Below the pieces are notes generated by a model. The model was not told where the DNA came from. It was given only the letters and a program-made list of their open reading frames with translations, and did not search any database. This document shows, one piece after another, positions 8,916-17,886 of a stretch of DNA of 64,000 bases. Source of the stretch: Desulfallas thermosapovorans DSM 6562. Lineage in GTDB: Bacteria; Bacillota; Desulfotomaculia; Desulfotomaculales; Desulfallaceae. Position numbers and translations under genes: made by a program. Numbering within the stretch: position 1 is the stretch's first letter; the number at the start of each line of letters is the position of its first letter. Location: assembly GCF_008124625.1 (NCBI RefSeq), contig NZ_VNHM01000006.1:1-64000 (forward strand), read 5' to 3'.

Positions 8916-9356
8916 TTACTTCATCCAGCCCAAAATACCCTTTTCACTGATTTTTTCCTTTATATCCATATCTATATCCACATTACTGGGCACAAAAAGG
9001 AAGATTCCCTTCCCCACCTTTTGCATACTGCCGTCCAGTGCATAGGTAGCCCCGCTGACAAAATCCACCACCCGCTTGGCCAGTTCCGGCTCGGCCTGCT
9101 CCAAGTTGACGATCACCGGCCGGCGATTTTTCAAGTGATCGGCCATACCCTGAACATCATCAAAACTGCTGGGCTCGACCACGCAAAAACGCATTTGTCG
9201 CTGGGAATGCAGGCTAACCACTTGAGCCTTGTTTTTCTTGGGCTTTTGAATGATTGTCTTTTCTTCTTCCAGGGCACGAATTTCCTGTTCTCTGCTCTCT
9301 TCCTGTTCTTCCTCAAAGCCCATGAAATTAAGCATTTTATCCACTAATCTTGCCAA
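8916..9356 (-). CDS. sepF: SepF, FtsZ-ring membrane anchor
   Basis: A 146-aa protein with the N-terminal amphipathic membrane helix (MARLVDKMLNFMGF), a charged linker rich in Glu, and the C-terminal SepF domain (about residues 55-140) containing RRPVIVNLEQ and VDFVSGATYALDG. SepF polymerises and tethers FtsZ to the membrane. The start is a TTG at 9356 with GGTGG six bases upstream, which keeps the amphipathic helix at the very N-terminus. It follows ylmE on the same strand. Confidence 0.95.
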   Translation of the reverse strand: MARLVDKMLNFMGFEEEQEESREQEIRALEEEKTIIQKPKKNKAQVVSLHSQRQMRFCVVEPSSFDDVQGMADHLKNRRPVIVNLEQAEPELAKRVVDFVSGATYALDGSMQKVGKGIFLFVPSNVDIDMDIKEKISEKGILGWMK

Positions 9357-9390
9357 AGCTGCCCACCGTTCCTTTCATTTCAATAAGTAA

Positions 9391-10089
9391 CTATTTTTTT
9401 ATATCACGAGTGCCAAAGATTGCCGTGCCTAAACGAAGCATATCGGCACCTTCCTCCACCGCCACTTCGTAATCATTGGTCATACCCATGGAAAGATGTT
9501 TTAGTTTATGCTTTGCAGCCAGAAGCCGCAGTTCTCTAAAATAAGGGCGCACCTCTTCAGGATTCCGGGCGTAAGGAGCAATGGTCATCAATCCATGCAC
9601 CGTTATTCGAGGTAAATCCCGCAAAGCCGTCAAAAAGTCCGGCAGTTCTCCAGGGGTAAGTCCTTGCTTGGTTCTTTCTCCGGAGGTATTTACCTGCACC
9701 AATACCCCAACCGCTACTCCAACTTTAACAGCACGGCGATTGATTTCCTCGGCCAGGCTCCAGCGGTCTAAAGAATGAATGAGTGCCACCCGGCCCACCA
9801 CATATTTCACCTTGTTGGTCTGCAGGTGACCAATCATATGCCAGTTTATGTCCGGCGGCAGGGCGGTGATTTTACCGGTCATTTCCTGAACCCGGTTTTC
9901 CCCCAAATCCGTAATACCCTGCTGCACAACTTCCCGCACCCGGGGAACCTCCACGCCTTTAGTCACGGCTATGATTTTAATTTGCCGCGGTTCACGACCC
10001 GACCGGGCCGCAGCCAGGCGAACCCTTTCCCTGACCCGCTGCAAATTTTCCTCTACCCCATGGAACTCCCCCTTAATCCAGCCGGACAC
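9391..10089 (-). CDS. ylmE: YggS/YlmE family PLP-binding protein
   Basis: A 232-aa TIM-barrel protein that binds pyridoxal 5'-phosphate without known catalysis and helps PLP homeostasis. The PLP lysine lies in IIAVTKGV (about residue 44), with GENRVQEM, WHMIGHLQTNKVK and LSMGMTNDYEVAVEEGA as family motifs. The 5' end overlaps the HlyD-like gene by 17 bases. The start is uncertain: the GTG at 10089 has GGAAG immediately before it, and no better in-frame start is seen. It leads the ylm part of the operon. Confidence 0.92.
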   Translation of the reverse strand: MSGWIKGEFHGVEENLQRVRERVRLAAARSGREPRQIKIIAVTKGVEVPRVREVVQQGITDLGENRVQEMTGKITALPPDINWHMIGHLQTNKVKYVVGRVALIHSLDRWSLAEEINRRAVKVGVAVGVLVQVNTSGERTKQGLTPGELPDFLTALRDLPRITVHGLMTIAPYARNPEEVRPYFRELRLLAAKHKLKHLSMGMTNDYEVAVEEGADMLRLGTAIFGTRDIKK

Positions 10090-11011
10090 CTTCCCGCGCC
10101 CAGCCGGGGTTCTTTACAAAACGCACAGAATTGTTTATTTTATCACCGCTAACCGCCACCATACCCTGTAAACGGTCCTGCACCGCCACCGGTATCCAGC
10201 GTACGATCTGCTTGGACACTATATAAATGCCCGGCTTACCTTCTTTAAAAACTATGGCCTCTTCGGGAACCAGCCAGCCGGCCATCCGGCGGGTCACCAG
10301 ATCAAGCTCTACACGCCGCTGGTGAATGTATTTTTCCGGGTATTGCGGCAATTCCACCAGCATATTAAGTACACTGTCTGCGCTATGTATTTGCATAATT
10401 TTTCCGTTTAACTTTTCACCATTCCAGAACAAGGTCACTGCTGCATCCTTGGAAAATGTACGGGTTACATGTTCACCAGGGTTTTCCAAACGGATAAAAA
10501 CCAGTACCGGCTGCAGGTTGTCCACCACTTTACCGATAATTTGCCCGCCCGTCACTTCATTCGTAGCCGGTGTTATATTATTACTTATTTTTTCAACCGC
10601 AGCCAGGTCCAATACATCTATCATATCGGGCACCAGCAAGTTTTCCAAATTATCCAGGTGTGTACAAAAAATACCCGACCGGGGGCTCCAGATTTTTTCA
10701 TTTGAAGTACCGCTTATCTCAGCCATTAACGCCCCCGTACGTAAACGGTCACCGTCTTGTACCAGCAAATGCAGCTGACCGGACACCGGTGCCTTTACCG
10801 GTTCCTCATGTTTTATCAGTAACCCCTGGGTGGCCAGGGTTTCCCTGACCTCTCCCTGAACCAGGACTGTTATATCGAGCAAATGCAGCAGCACATTGTT
10901 TTTCGCCCAGGCCAGTGTGCTAAAGGCACCCCACAGGATTAACCCGATCCCGCCCAGCAACACAAACAGCGCGGGAATTAACCGGCCGGGGCGCACTCTG
11001 TATTTGCCCAC
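10073..11011 (-). CDS. HlyD-like membrane-anchored protein
   Basis: A 312-aa protein with one N-terminal transmembrane segment (about residues 11-33), then a biotinyl-lipoyl-like beta domain around EEPVKAPVSGQLHLL and DGDRLRTGALMAEISG, and further beta-rich sequence. This resembles periplasmic adaptors, but the long coiled hairpin is absent and no transporter gene is adjacent. Homologues sit before ylmE in related Clostridia (from memory). A division or wall role is suggested only by its place in the ylm block. GGAGGGAAGG precedes the GTG start. Function is unknown. Confidence 0.8.
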   Translation of the reverse strand: MGKYRVRPGRLIPALFVLLGGIGLILWGAFSTLAWAKNNVLLHLLDITVLVQGEVRETLATQGLLIKHEEPVKAPVSGQLHLLVQDGDRLRTGALMAEISGTSNEKIWSPRSGIFCTHLDNLENLLVPDMIDVLDLAAVEKISNNITPATNEVTGGQIIGKVVDNLQPVLVFIRLENPGEHVTRTFSKDAAVTLFWNGEKLNGKIMQIHSADSVLNMLVELPQYPEKYIHQRRVELDLVTRRMAGWLVPEEAIVFKEGKPGIYIVSKQIVRWIPVAVQDRLQGMVAVSGDKINNSVRFVKNPGWAREGVRLD

Positions 11012-11235
11012 ACCTTCCCTCCTTTGCCCGTATAATTTATAATTCCTTACGTTAACATAATTACATAACTTAGCATTGATTAAAATAGGTAAAACGGTCT
11101 ATTTAAACTTGCCGCCTGGCATAAATAACTTTCCTTAATTGGTATATATTATTATCTACCCCGCAAAAGGCAAATTTCCTGCCTGAATTAAAAAAAAACA
11201 CCCCGATTGATTAAAATAGTGAAAATTTTGGGATA
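11012..11235 (-). promoter_or_regulatory. Intergenic region with a 14-bp direct repeat and a dyad
   Basis: The region between the phoU stop and the HlyD-like gene holds two identical copies of ATTGATTAAAATAG (plus-strand reading, 11075-11088 and 11206-11219), 131 bp apart. It also has a small dyad, GGCA with TGCC around 11170-11185. A T-run of nine on the minus strand (about 11190-11198) could end the upstream transcript, but its hairpin is poor. The promoter of the HlyD-ylm operon presumably lies here; no clean -35 box is seen. Confidence 0.35.
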
Positions 11236-11895
11236 CTAATTCAATTCCCGCCGTTCACCGGTTACCAGGTAAATAACAGCTTCACCGATATTGGTGGCAT
11301 GATCGGCAATCCGTTCAATATACCTGTTTACATACAACAAATAAGCCGACTGGTGGATATTAGCCGGTTTTTCTTTCATGCAGCCAATCAACTCGCGGAA
11401 TATGCGGTTAAAAATAAAATCCACTTCATCGTCCATGGCACACATATCGATGGCCTTGTACACATCACCTTTAGCATAGGCATCCAGCCCGCCTTTGACC
11501 ATCTGCTGCACAATATCCGCCATTTCAGGTATGTATTGCACGGGCCGAACCGTAAAGGGATGACCAGTAAGACACATGGTGGCCCGGGCGATGTCCACAC
11601 AATGGTCGCCCATGCGTTCCAGACTGGTTAATATGTTGATGCCCGTAACGATAACCCGCAAATCACGGGCCATGGGTTGCTGGGTGGCCATTAACCTGAC
11701 GCATTTCTCTTCAATCTCCAGGCATAGTTCATCAATTATTTCATCACCCATGATCACCTGGGCGGCCAGGGCCATGTCCTGCTGTACCAGCGCCTGGATG
11801 GCATCGTACACCGCCTGCTCCACCAGGCTGCCCACGCGTAAAATATCCTGCTGTATTTCTTTCAACGACCTGTCAAAGTAGCTTCTGGCCGTCAT
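11236..11895 (-). CDS. phoU: Phosphate transport regulator PhoU
   Basis: A 219-aa all-helical protein with two PhoU repeats, recognisable from MGDEIIDELCLEIEEKCVRL and ERMGDHCVDIARA in the first repeat and YIERIADHATNIGEAVIYLVTGE in the second. PhoU links the Pst transporter to the PhoR kinase and restrains the Pho response. It lies 17 bp downstream of pstB, probably co-transcribed from the Pho-box promoter. AGGAGGAG precedes the ATG. Confidence 0.96.
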   Translation of the reverse strand: MTARSYFDRSLKEIQQDILRVGSLVEQAVYDAIQALVQQDMALAAQVIMGDEIIDELCLEIEEKCVRLMATQQPMARDLRVIVTGINILTSLERMGDHCVDIARATMCLTGHPFTVRPVQYIPEMADIVQQMVKGGLDAYAKGDVYKAIDMCAMDDEVDFIFNRIFRELIGCMKEKPANIHQSAYLLYVNRYIERIADHATNIGEAVIYLVTGERRELN

Positions 11896-11912
11896 ACATA
11901 CTCCTCCTGTTA

Positions 11913-12668
11913 TTAGCCGAAACGCCCCGTTATATAGTCTTCGGTACGCCGGTCTTTGGGCATGGTGAACATGTCGCCGGTCATACCATGCTCCACCAGT
12001 TCACCGGCCAAAAAAAATGCTGTATAGTCGGAAACCCGGGCCGCCTGCCGCGTGTTACGGGTCACCATAATGATGGTGTAATCATGCTTTAACACCCTGA
12101 TGAGCTCCTCCACCTTTAACGCGGCAATGGGATCCAGGGTCGCAGTGGGCTCATCCATCAGCAGTACCTCCGGTTCCACCGCCAGTAACCTGGCTATACA
12201 CAACCGCTGCTGTTGCCCGGCGGATAACCCCGTGGCGCCCCGGTGCAAGCGATCGCTTACTTCATCCCACAAGGAGGCCGCCCGCAAACTTGTTTCCACA
12301 ATCTCATCCAACCGCCTGCGGTTTTTAATACCGTGCACCCGGGGTCCGTAAGCCACGTTGTCATAAATAGACATGGGAAAGGGATTGGGTTTTTGAAATA
12401 CCATCCCCACCTTTTTGCGCAGAGCCATGACATCGTACCTTTCACGGTAAATATCATCACCATCAATTAAAACCCGCCCCTGCACCCGTACGCCTTCATA
12501 CAGGTCATTCATGCGGTTTAAAGTGCGCAGGAAAGTTGATTTGCCGCAGCCCGAAGGGCCAATCAGGGCAGTAACCCGGTTGGCTAAAATTTCCAGGTTA
12601 ATATCCCGCAAGGCTTGAAAACCTTTATAAAACAAATTTAATCCATGCACCGATACTTTACTGTTCAT
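11913..12668 (-). CDS. pstB: Phosphate ABC transporter ATP-binding protein PstB
   Basis: A 251-aa ABC ATPase. Walker A is GPSGCGKST, the signature [13 protein letters not shown], and Walker [14 protein letters not shown]. PstB usually reads LSGGQQQRL and DEPTSALDP, so two positions are atypical but the catalytic residues remain. [14 protein letters not shown] and the segment after Walker A are characteristic of PstB. The ATG at 12668 has GGAG six bases upstream; two earlier in-frame starts lack a site. The permease and binding-protein genes pstS, pstC and pstA are not next to it, so it either serves a remote transporter or acts mainly with PhoU. Confidence 0.92.
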   Translation of the reverse strand: MNSKVSVHGLNLFYKGFQALRDINLEILANRVTALIGPSGCGKSTFLRTLNRMNDLYEGVRVQGRVLIDGDDIYRERYDVMALRKKVGMVFQKPNPFPMSIYDNVAYGPRVHGIKNRRRLDEIVETSLRAASLWDEVSDRLHRGATGLSAGQQQRLCIARLLAVEPEVLLMDEPTATLDPIAALKVEELIRVLKHDYTIIMVTRNTRQAARVSDYTAFFLAGELVEHGMTGDMFTMPKDRRTEDYITGRFG

Positions 12669-12750
12669 TTCAAACTCCATTACCAAAAAGTATGCTTAAA
12701 AAACCTGCACACTGGAACGAAGGGCCTTTGTACCGTAGCAGTATTTTATA

Positions 12751-12804
12751 ATTATACAGGTTGTTGGTTAGACGGGTGTTAGACCACTGTTAACATTTTA
12801 TTAA
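12751..12804 (-). promoter_or_regulatory. Pho box and promoter of pstB-phoU
   Basis: Four direct repeats related to the PhoP consensus TTAACA occur at exactly 11-bp intervals on the minus strand: TTAATA (12799-12804), TTAACA (12788-12793), CTAACA (12777-12782) and CTAACC (12766-12771). They are followed by an extended -10 box TGTATAAT (TATAAT at 12751-12756) and no good -35 box, as expected for an activator-dependent promoter. PhoP family members bind such repeats with 5-bp gaps. The next gene downstream is pstB. Confidence 0.85.
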
Positions 12805-12850
12805 TAAAATCAACTTATCATTATCATGTCAAATATAAATACCTTTATTG

Positions 12851-14233
12851 TTAACTGTTTTCGGGGCTGTCCATGGGCAAGAATACCGAAAATGTAGTAC
12901 CCTTACCAACGGCGCTTTTCACCTCTATACGCCCCCCGTGTCCTTTTATAATGTGTTTTACAATAGCCAGCCCCAAACCGGTACCGCCCCATTCCCGGGA
13001 GCGGGCCTTTTCCACCCGGTAAAACCGTTCAAATATACGGGGCAGGCTTTCCGCCGCTATACCGGCTCCGGTGTCCACCACATCCAATCTAAGCTCATCA
13101 CCGTATAATGATGTACTCACCGTGACACTGCCGCCCGCCGGGGTATATTTGATGGCATTATCCATCAAATTGATCAGCACCTGGGCCAACATATCGGGGT
13201 CACCGTAAAAAGGGGGCAGCCGGGCAGGAATATTCGCTTTAACGGCAATTTGCTTCGCTTCGGCCCGTTCACCGCATACCGCCAGCGCCCGGTCCATCAA
13301 TTCGCCGATGGTAACCTGGCGCCAGCGATGCACCACCCGGCGCTCTTCAATTTTGGACAGGTTCAGCAGCTCTTCCACCAGATTGGATAACCGCCGGGTT
13401 TCATCGGCAATAATCTCTAAAAAATGTTTATTCATCTCGGGGTCGTCGGTGCCGCTTTCCAGTAACGTTTCAACAAAGCCGCGGATAGAGGTAAGGGGTG
13501 TTCTCAGTTCATGGGATACATTGGCTACAAACTCGCTGCGCATTTGTTCCATATTCCTGCGCTCGGTAATGTCCCGCATTATCACCACCGCACCGCCGCC
13601 CTGACCGCTGCCGTGCAGGGGCGCGACATGCAGATAAAAAATGCGCAGCTCGGGGGTAAGGATTTTAATTTCCCTGGTCAGGGGCTTTTGACAAGCCTGC
13701 ACTCTTTTCAATAAATGATCCAAATCATAATTGCGAACTACTTCTAAAATATTAATACCCATACACTCCGCCTGGCTCATTCCAAAAAGTGTTTCCACCA
13801 CCGGGTTAACCATAATGATGTATCCCTCCCCATCCACCGCCATCACACAGTCGCCCATGCTGTTTAATATGGTCTGGACCCGGTTCTTTTCTTCGGTGAT
13901 TTCATCGATGGTAGATCTCAGCCGGGCAGCCATATTATTAATGCTTCTGGCCAGATCCCCTATTTCATCCGGGGAGGAAATATTAATTTGCCGGTCAAAA
14001 TTACCCCGGGCAATTTCCTGGGCCGCCAGTGTTATTTCGTTGAGGGGCTTGATTACCCGGTGGTAAAGCAGCCAGGCCAGTCCCGCAGAAAAGATTAGGA
14101 ATACAACCACGGCAACAGCAATATTGATCTTTTCCACAGCATAAAGCTTGAGCATGGTCCCGAAGAGCAACAGCATAAAAAAATAACTGGCCACCGGTCG
14201 CCAGCTAATCCCCTGGATAAAGCGTTTTACCAT
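12851..14233 (-). CDS. phoR: Sensor histidine kinase PhoR
   Basis: A 460-aa kinase: two membrane helices joined by a loop of only a few residues (about 13-32 and 38-57), a HAMP domain, a PAS domain (about 115-220), HisKA with the phospho-acceptor in NVSHELRTPLTS, and a HATPase domain with NLMDNAIKY, DTGAGI and GGTGLGLAI. It would phosphorylate the adjacent PhoP. It lacks the large extracytoplasmic domain of B. subtilis PhoR, so phosphate status is probably sensed inside the cell via PhoU/Pst and the PAS domain. The start overlaps the phoP stop by seven bases, so the two are coupled. Confidence 0.93.
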   Translation of the reverse strand: MVKRFIQGISWRPVASYFFMLLLFGTMLKLYAVEKINIAVAVVVFLIFSAGLAWLLYHRVIKPLNEITLAAQEIARGNFDRQINISSPDEIGDLARSINNMAARLRSTIDEITEEKNRVQTILNSMGDCVMAVDGEGYIIMVNPVVETLFGMSQAECMGINILEVVRNYDLDHLLKRVQACQKPLTREIKILTPELRIFYLHVAPLHGSGQGGGAVVIMRDITERRNMEQMRSEFVANVSHELRTPLTSIRGFVETLLESGTDDPEMNKHFLEIIADETRRLSNLVEELLNLSKIEERRVVHRWRQVTIGELMDRALAVCGERAEAKQIAVKANIPARLPPFYGDPDMLAQVLINLMDNAIKYTPAGGSVTVSTSLYGDELRLDVVDTGAGIAAESLPRIFERFYRVEKARSREWGGTGLGLAIVKHIIKGHGGRIEVKSAVGKGTTFSVFLPMDSPENS

Positions 14234-14955
14234 TCACCGGGCACCTCCCTGAACCGGTAACCCACTCCACGCACTGTCTCAATATATTGATCCATACCAT
14301 TGTATTTCTCTAACTTTTGCCTCAAATGTCTAATATGCACATCCACGGTGCGGGAATCACCGGCAAAGTCATAACCCCAAATTTTTTCCAGCAGGTGATC
14401 ACGAGAGAAGACTTTGCCCGGCTCACTGGCAATAAAGCGCAGCAGTTCAAACTCTTTGGGGGTGAGATCCTGGCGTTCGCCGTCCACCAGCACCTCAAAG
14501 CGTTCCTGGTCAATAATTAAACGGCCCCGCACCATCCTTGCTCCCCGGGCTTCACGGCTGTTATTTGCGGGACCGGATTGCACCCGGCGCAGCCTGGCCT
14601 TGACCCGAGCCACCAGTTCCCGGGGAGAAAATGGCTTGGTCACATAATCATCAGCACCGATTTCCAGCCCCAGTATTTTATCCAGTTCATCCCCCTTGGC
14701 GCTGAGCATGATAATGGGTATGTTTCTGGTAGCCGAATTATGATTGAGCTTGCGGCATACCTCCAACCCGTCCATCCGGGGCAGCATGACGTCCAGTATG
14801 ATGAGGTCCGGCATTTTAGACTGCGCTTCCTTGACCGCCTCCAAACCGTCATAGGCTGCAATTACCTGAAAGCCCTCCCGCTCCAGGTTAAACTTGATCA
14901 ATTCCACAATGTTTTTTTCATCATCCACAACCAGAATTCTGGGCAACAATATCAT
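14227..14955 (-). CDS. phoP: Response regulator PhoP (OmpR family)
   Basis: The receiver domain begins PRILVVDDEKNIVELI, with the phosphorylated Asp in LIILDVMLPRMDG and the Lys in DDYVTKPFSPREL. A winged-helix domain (about residues 140-240) ends in TVDVHIRHLRQKLE and VRGVGYRF. It should bind the Pho box upstream of pstB. The start ATG at 14955 shares four bases (ATGA) with the stop of pgeF, indicating coupling; a TTG two codons later has better spacing from AGGGG and is the alternative. The operon pgeF-phoP-phoR is followed by pstB-phoU with their own promoter. It could also be named for ResD-like regulators, but the Pho box favours PhoP. Confidence 0.9.
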   Translation of the reverse strand: MILLPRILVVDDEKNIVELIKFNLEREGFQVIAAYDGLEAVKEAQSKMPDLIILDVMLPRMDGLEVCRKLNHNSATRNIPIIMLSAKGDELDKILGLEIGADDYVTKPFSPRELVARVKARLRRVQSGPANNSREARGARMVRGRLIIDQERFEVLVDGERQDLTPKEFELLRFIASEPGKVFSRDHLLEKIWGYDFAGDSRTVDVHIRHLRQKLEKYNGMDQYIETVRGVGYRFREVPGEW

Positions 14956-15779
14956 CCCCTGGTCAGCATAATTAACGAAGCCATTCGGCCGGTACAACTG
15001 TTTTGTTTTCGGTATGAAAAAAACAAATCATCCCGGCAGGCTGTGCAGCAGTCCGCCATGGTAATATTTCCCTCAAGCACTCCTTCACCCAGCAGCAGGC
15101 GCCGGTTCACTGCGGGCAAATCCAACCACCAGCGCCCCGGCTCACCAGGGCGGGCTGGTACCGGTCCGCCGGGCCAACACTTTTCCACCGCCTCCATCAC
15201 GGTAGCGTCCACTTCATAACAACAGGGTCCGATGGCCGGTCCCACCGCAGCTAAAATATTGTCCACCCGGCAGCCATATTCCTCCACCATATGTCGCACT
15301 GTTTGGACTCCTATACCAAGCACCGTACCCTTCCAACCAGCGTGAGCCAGGGCAACTACCCGGCGCACCGGGTCCAAAAAAAACAGCGGTACACAATCGG
15401 CGTAGTAACTGGAAAGCAGTATTCCAGGTTCCCCGGTCACCAGGGCATCCACGCCGGGTAGAGCGTCATGCAGGGAAGTGGCTCCCCTGCCGCCATGGAC
15501 GGCAGTGACGGTAACCACCCGGTTACCATGCACCTGCTGTCCCGCCACCAAACAATCAATACCGGCGCCCAACGTTTTACAGATTCGCTCCCGGTTAGCC
15601 ACCACATGGCGGGGCTCATCACCCACATGCAGTCCCAGGTTCAAAGAGTGGTAAGGCTTTCTGCTTATACCACCCTGCCTGGTGGTAAAGGCATGTGCCA
15701 CCAACCCGGTGGCTGTAAATGACGGCACGGTTAAATAAGCCAGATCTCCGCACCGGTGTAATTGAAAACCATCGTCCAT
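14952..15779 (-). CDS. pgeF: Purine nucleoside/peptidoglycan-editing factor family protein (multicopper-like PgeF/YlmD)
   Basis: A 275-aa member of the DUF152/YlmD family. Metal-site motifs are YADCVPLFF, LAHAGWKGTV and VGPAIGPCCYEV, which hold the conserved His and Cys residues. Family members have been described as purine nucleoside phosphorylases/deaminases and as wall-editing factors; the name laccase is historical. The ATG at 15779 has AAAGGA eight bases upstream; an earlier ATG at 15803 lacks a site. In Gram-positive bacteria it commonly opens the ylm block; here it opens the phoPR operon. Confidence 0.9.
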   Translation of the reverse strand: MDDGFQLHRCGDLAYLTVPSFTATGLVAHAFTTRQGGISRKPYHSLNLGLHVGDEPRHVVANRERICKTLGAGIDCLVAGQQVHGNRVVTVTAVHGGRGATSLHDALPGVDALVTGEPGILLSSYYADCVPLFFLDPVRRVVALAHAGWKGTVLGIGVQTVRHMVEEYGCRVDNILAAVGPAIGPCCYEVDATVMEAVEKCWPGGPVPARPGEPGRWWLDLPAVNRRLLLGEGVLEGNITMADCCTACRDDLFFSYRKQNSCTGRMASLIMLTRG

Positions 15780-15816
15780 CAATTTTTTTCCTTTCACCTG
15801 CATTATTAACCATTCA

Positions 15817-17376
15817 CTAACCGGCTTTGTTCATCTTCTCCAGCAGAGCTTCCAACTGTTTAAACTGCTCCAGCACCCGTTTTAAATCGCTCTGGTTGGG
15901 AGTAGACTGCATAAAATCATCCATTTTTGCCGCCACGGCCTGGTAGGCCTTATGCAGTTCCTCGGTGCTGAAGACAACTCCGGGCGTTAACTCTATGGTT
16001 TCCTGCCAGGCCGGGGCATACGCGGCTACACCGGTTTTTTCCGGTGTTAACTTTTCCATGGTCGCCAGCGCCTCCGGATCACCGTGAACCAGGAAAACCC
16101 GGGCGGGCTTTTGTTTGTATGCATTTACCCAGTCCAGCAACTCCCGCTGGTCGGCGTGGGAGGAATAACCGTCAATGGATCTGATGTCCGCCCGCACCGC
16201 CACCTCTTCACCGTGAATACGAATGGAAGGTACCCCGCTTAATAGCCGCTGCCCTTTGGTGCCCGGGGCCTGGTAGCCCACAAACAGCACTGTACACTCG
16301 GGCCGCCAAAGGTTGTGTTTTAAGTGGTGCTTAATTCGGCCGGCATCGCACATGCCGCTGGCTGACAGTATAATGGCACCGCTCTTGATTTCGTTGATGG
16401 CCCGGGATTCCTCCACGGTACGGGACAAGTGCAGTACCGACATGGTCAAGGGGTTTTCACCCGTTGATATTAACCGGCTGGTTTCCTGGTCAAAGTGTTC
16501 ATAATTCCGTTTAAAGACCTCAGTGGCGGCCACCGCCATGGGGCTGTCTATATATACCTGCACGGGCGGCAGTTGGCCGCTCAACAACAGTTTATTTATA
16601 TCATACAATAAGTCCTGGGTACGTTCCACCGCAAAGGCCGGTATAATCAGGTTGCCGCCCTTTTCATAGGTCTCCTGAATTACTGCGCGCAGTTTTTCCA
16701 CCCGGTCACCCTTATCACGGTGGAGCCTGTCACCATAGGTGCACTCCATTACCAGGTAATCCGCCTCATCAATGATCGAAGGGTCCTTGACAAAGGGTTT
16801 GCCGGTAGCCCCCAGATCTCCGCTGAATACCAGTTTGGTCTGTTTCGGACCTTCGCGCACCCATAGTTCCAGTATAGATGACCCCAGGATATGACCGGCG
16901 TCCGCGAATCGTACGGTAATATTATCATCCAAGCTGATAACCTGGTTGTATTTTGCCCGTTCTATTTTCTTTACACAAGCAAAGGCATCTTCGGCGGTGT
17001 ATATGGGTTCAATTAGTTTTTTGCCCGCCCGCATGGCTTTGCGGTTAAGGCGCTCAACCTCCATTTCCTGTATATGCCCGCTATCAGGCAGCAAAACCTC
17101 CAGCAAATCTACGGTGGCCCCGGTGGCCAGCGCCCGTCCTCGAAAACCGTGCCTAAATAACTTGGGCACTAGGCCGCTATGGTCAATGTGCGCGTGGGTG
17201 ATGAGCAAATAATCCACTGTTTGGGGTATCATGGCAAAGGGCAGATAGTTTCGCTCGCGGGACAGCCGGTGTCCTTGAAACAGGCCGCAATCGATCATTA
17301 TTTTTTTGTCCGCCGCTTCCACAACATGGCACGAGCCGGTTACTGTCCGGGCCGCGCCATAAAAAGTTATACGCAT
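15817..17376 (-). CDS. Beta-CASP metallo-beta-lactamase fold RNase (CPSF-like)
   Basis: The 519-aa product has an N-terminal metallo-beta-lactamase domain with ITHAHIDHSG (about residues 58-67) and DAGHILGS, a beta-CASP insertion with VMECTYGDR and IPAFAVERTQ, and C-terminal GYSSHADQREL and FLVHGDPEAL. This is the bacterial YsH1/CPSF-like group of probable RNA nucleases. The last 60 residues form a helical tail. AGGAGG precedes the ATG at 17376. It is divergent from the FmdB gene and ends 38 bp before pgeF. Its RNA substrates are unknown. Confidence 0.9.
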   Translation of the reverse strand: MRITFYGAARTVTGSCHVVEAADKKIMIDCGLFQGHRLSRERNYLPFAMIPQTVDYLLITHAHIDHSGLVPKLFRHGFRGRALATGATVDLLEVLLPDSGHIQEMEVERLNRKAMRAGKKLIEPIYTAEDAFACVKKIERAKYNQVISLDDNITVRFADAGHILGSSILELWVREGPKQTKLVFSGDLGATGKPFVKDPSIIDEADYLVMECTYGDRLHRDKGDRVEKLRAVIQETYEKGGNLIIPAFAVERTQDLLYDINKLLLSGQLPPVQVYIDSPMAVAATEVFKRNYEHFDQETSRLISTGENPLTMSVLHLSRTVEESRAINEIKSGAIILSASGMCDAGRIKHHLKHNLWRPECTVLFVGYQAPGTKGQRLLSGVPSIRIHGEEVAVRADIRSIDGYSSHADQRELLDWVNAYKQKPARVFLVHGDPEALATMEKLTPEKTGVAAYAPAWQETIELTPGVVFSTEELHKAYQAVAAKMDDFMQSTPNQSDLKRVLEQFKQLEALLEKMNKAG

Positions 17377-17544
17377 ATTTGCCTCCTGCTGATAATTATT
17401 GAATTAACTGTCTATGTAGAGGTAACAATGTAGTTAACTATTCACTTTTTGCCCGGCAATCCCTGCAATAGCCGCGAAAAAAGTAATCTGCCCTTGACAG
17501 CATGTGGTCCCGGTCATAAATTAATAATGAAAGGAGTGTATGGC

Positions 17545-17775
17545 ATGCCAATTTACGAATTCCGTTGCCATAAATGCGGACACCGTTTTGAGAAGTTATG
17601 TTCTATGGGCGAAAGCGGCGCCAACATACAGTGTCCCGCCTGCTCGGCCCCGGCCCCCCAAAGGGTTATGTCAGGCTTCTGCAAGAAAGGATCCGGCGAT
17701 CCGGTAACCGGCGGAGGCGGTGGCGGTGGATGCAGCACCTGCAGTTCCTCCAATTGCAGTTCCTGCGGGCACTAA
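17545..17775 (+). CDS. FmdB family zinc-ribbon protein
   Basis: A 76-aa protein starting MPIYEFRCHKCGHRFEKL, with a second CxxC (IQCPACSAP) completing the zinc ribbon. The tail is Gly-rich and ends in a Cys/Ser-rich stretch with GGCSTCSSSNCSSCGH. The family is named from the regulator of formamidase/amidase genes but is widespread and poorly understood. The ATG at 17545 follows AAAGGAG; upstream in-frame codons lack a ribosome site. It is a single-gene unit closed by a shared terminator. Confidence 0.92.
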   Translation: MPIYEFRCHKCGHRFEKLCSMGESGANIQCPACSAPAPQRVMSGFCKKGSGDPVTGGGGGGGCSTCSSSNCSSCGH

Positions 17776-17830
17776 GGAGCCAAGCCCCGGACAACGGGTT
17801 ACCGCCAGCGTGATATAAAGGTGCATTTTT

Positions 17831-17864
17831 AAAGGCAGCCGGATTAAACACAGGCTGCCTTTTA
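17831..17864. terminator. Bidirectional terminator between fmdB-like and LysM genes
   Basis: Ten bases AAAGGCAGCC (17831-17840) pair perfectly with 17853-17862, with T-rich tails on both strands. It lies between two convergent genes. Confidence 0.85.
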
Positions 17865-17886
17865 TCTTCCCCCATTATACTTCTAC

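Noticed and set aside
10073-11011. Drug-efflux adaptor
   Set aside because: No transporter or outer channel nearby and no coiled hairpin domain; place in the ylm block points elsewhere.
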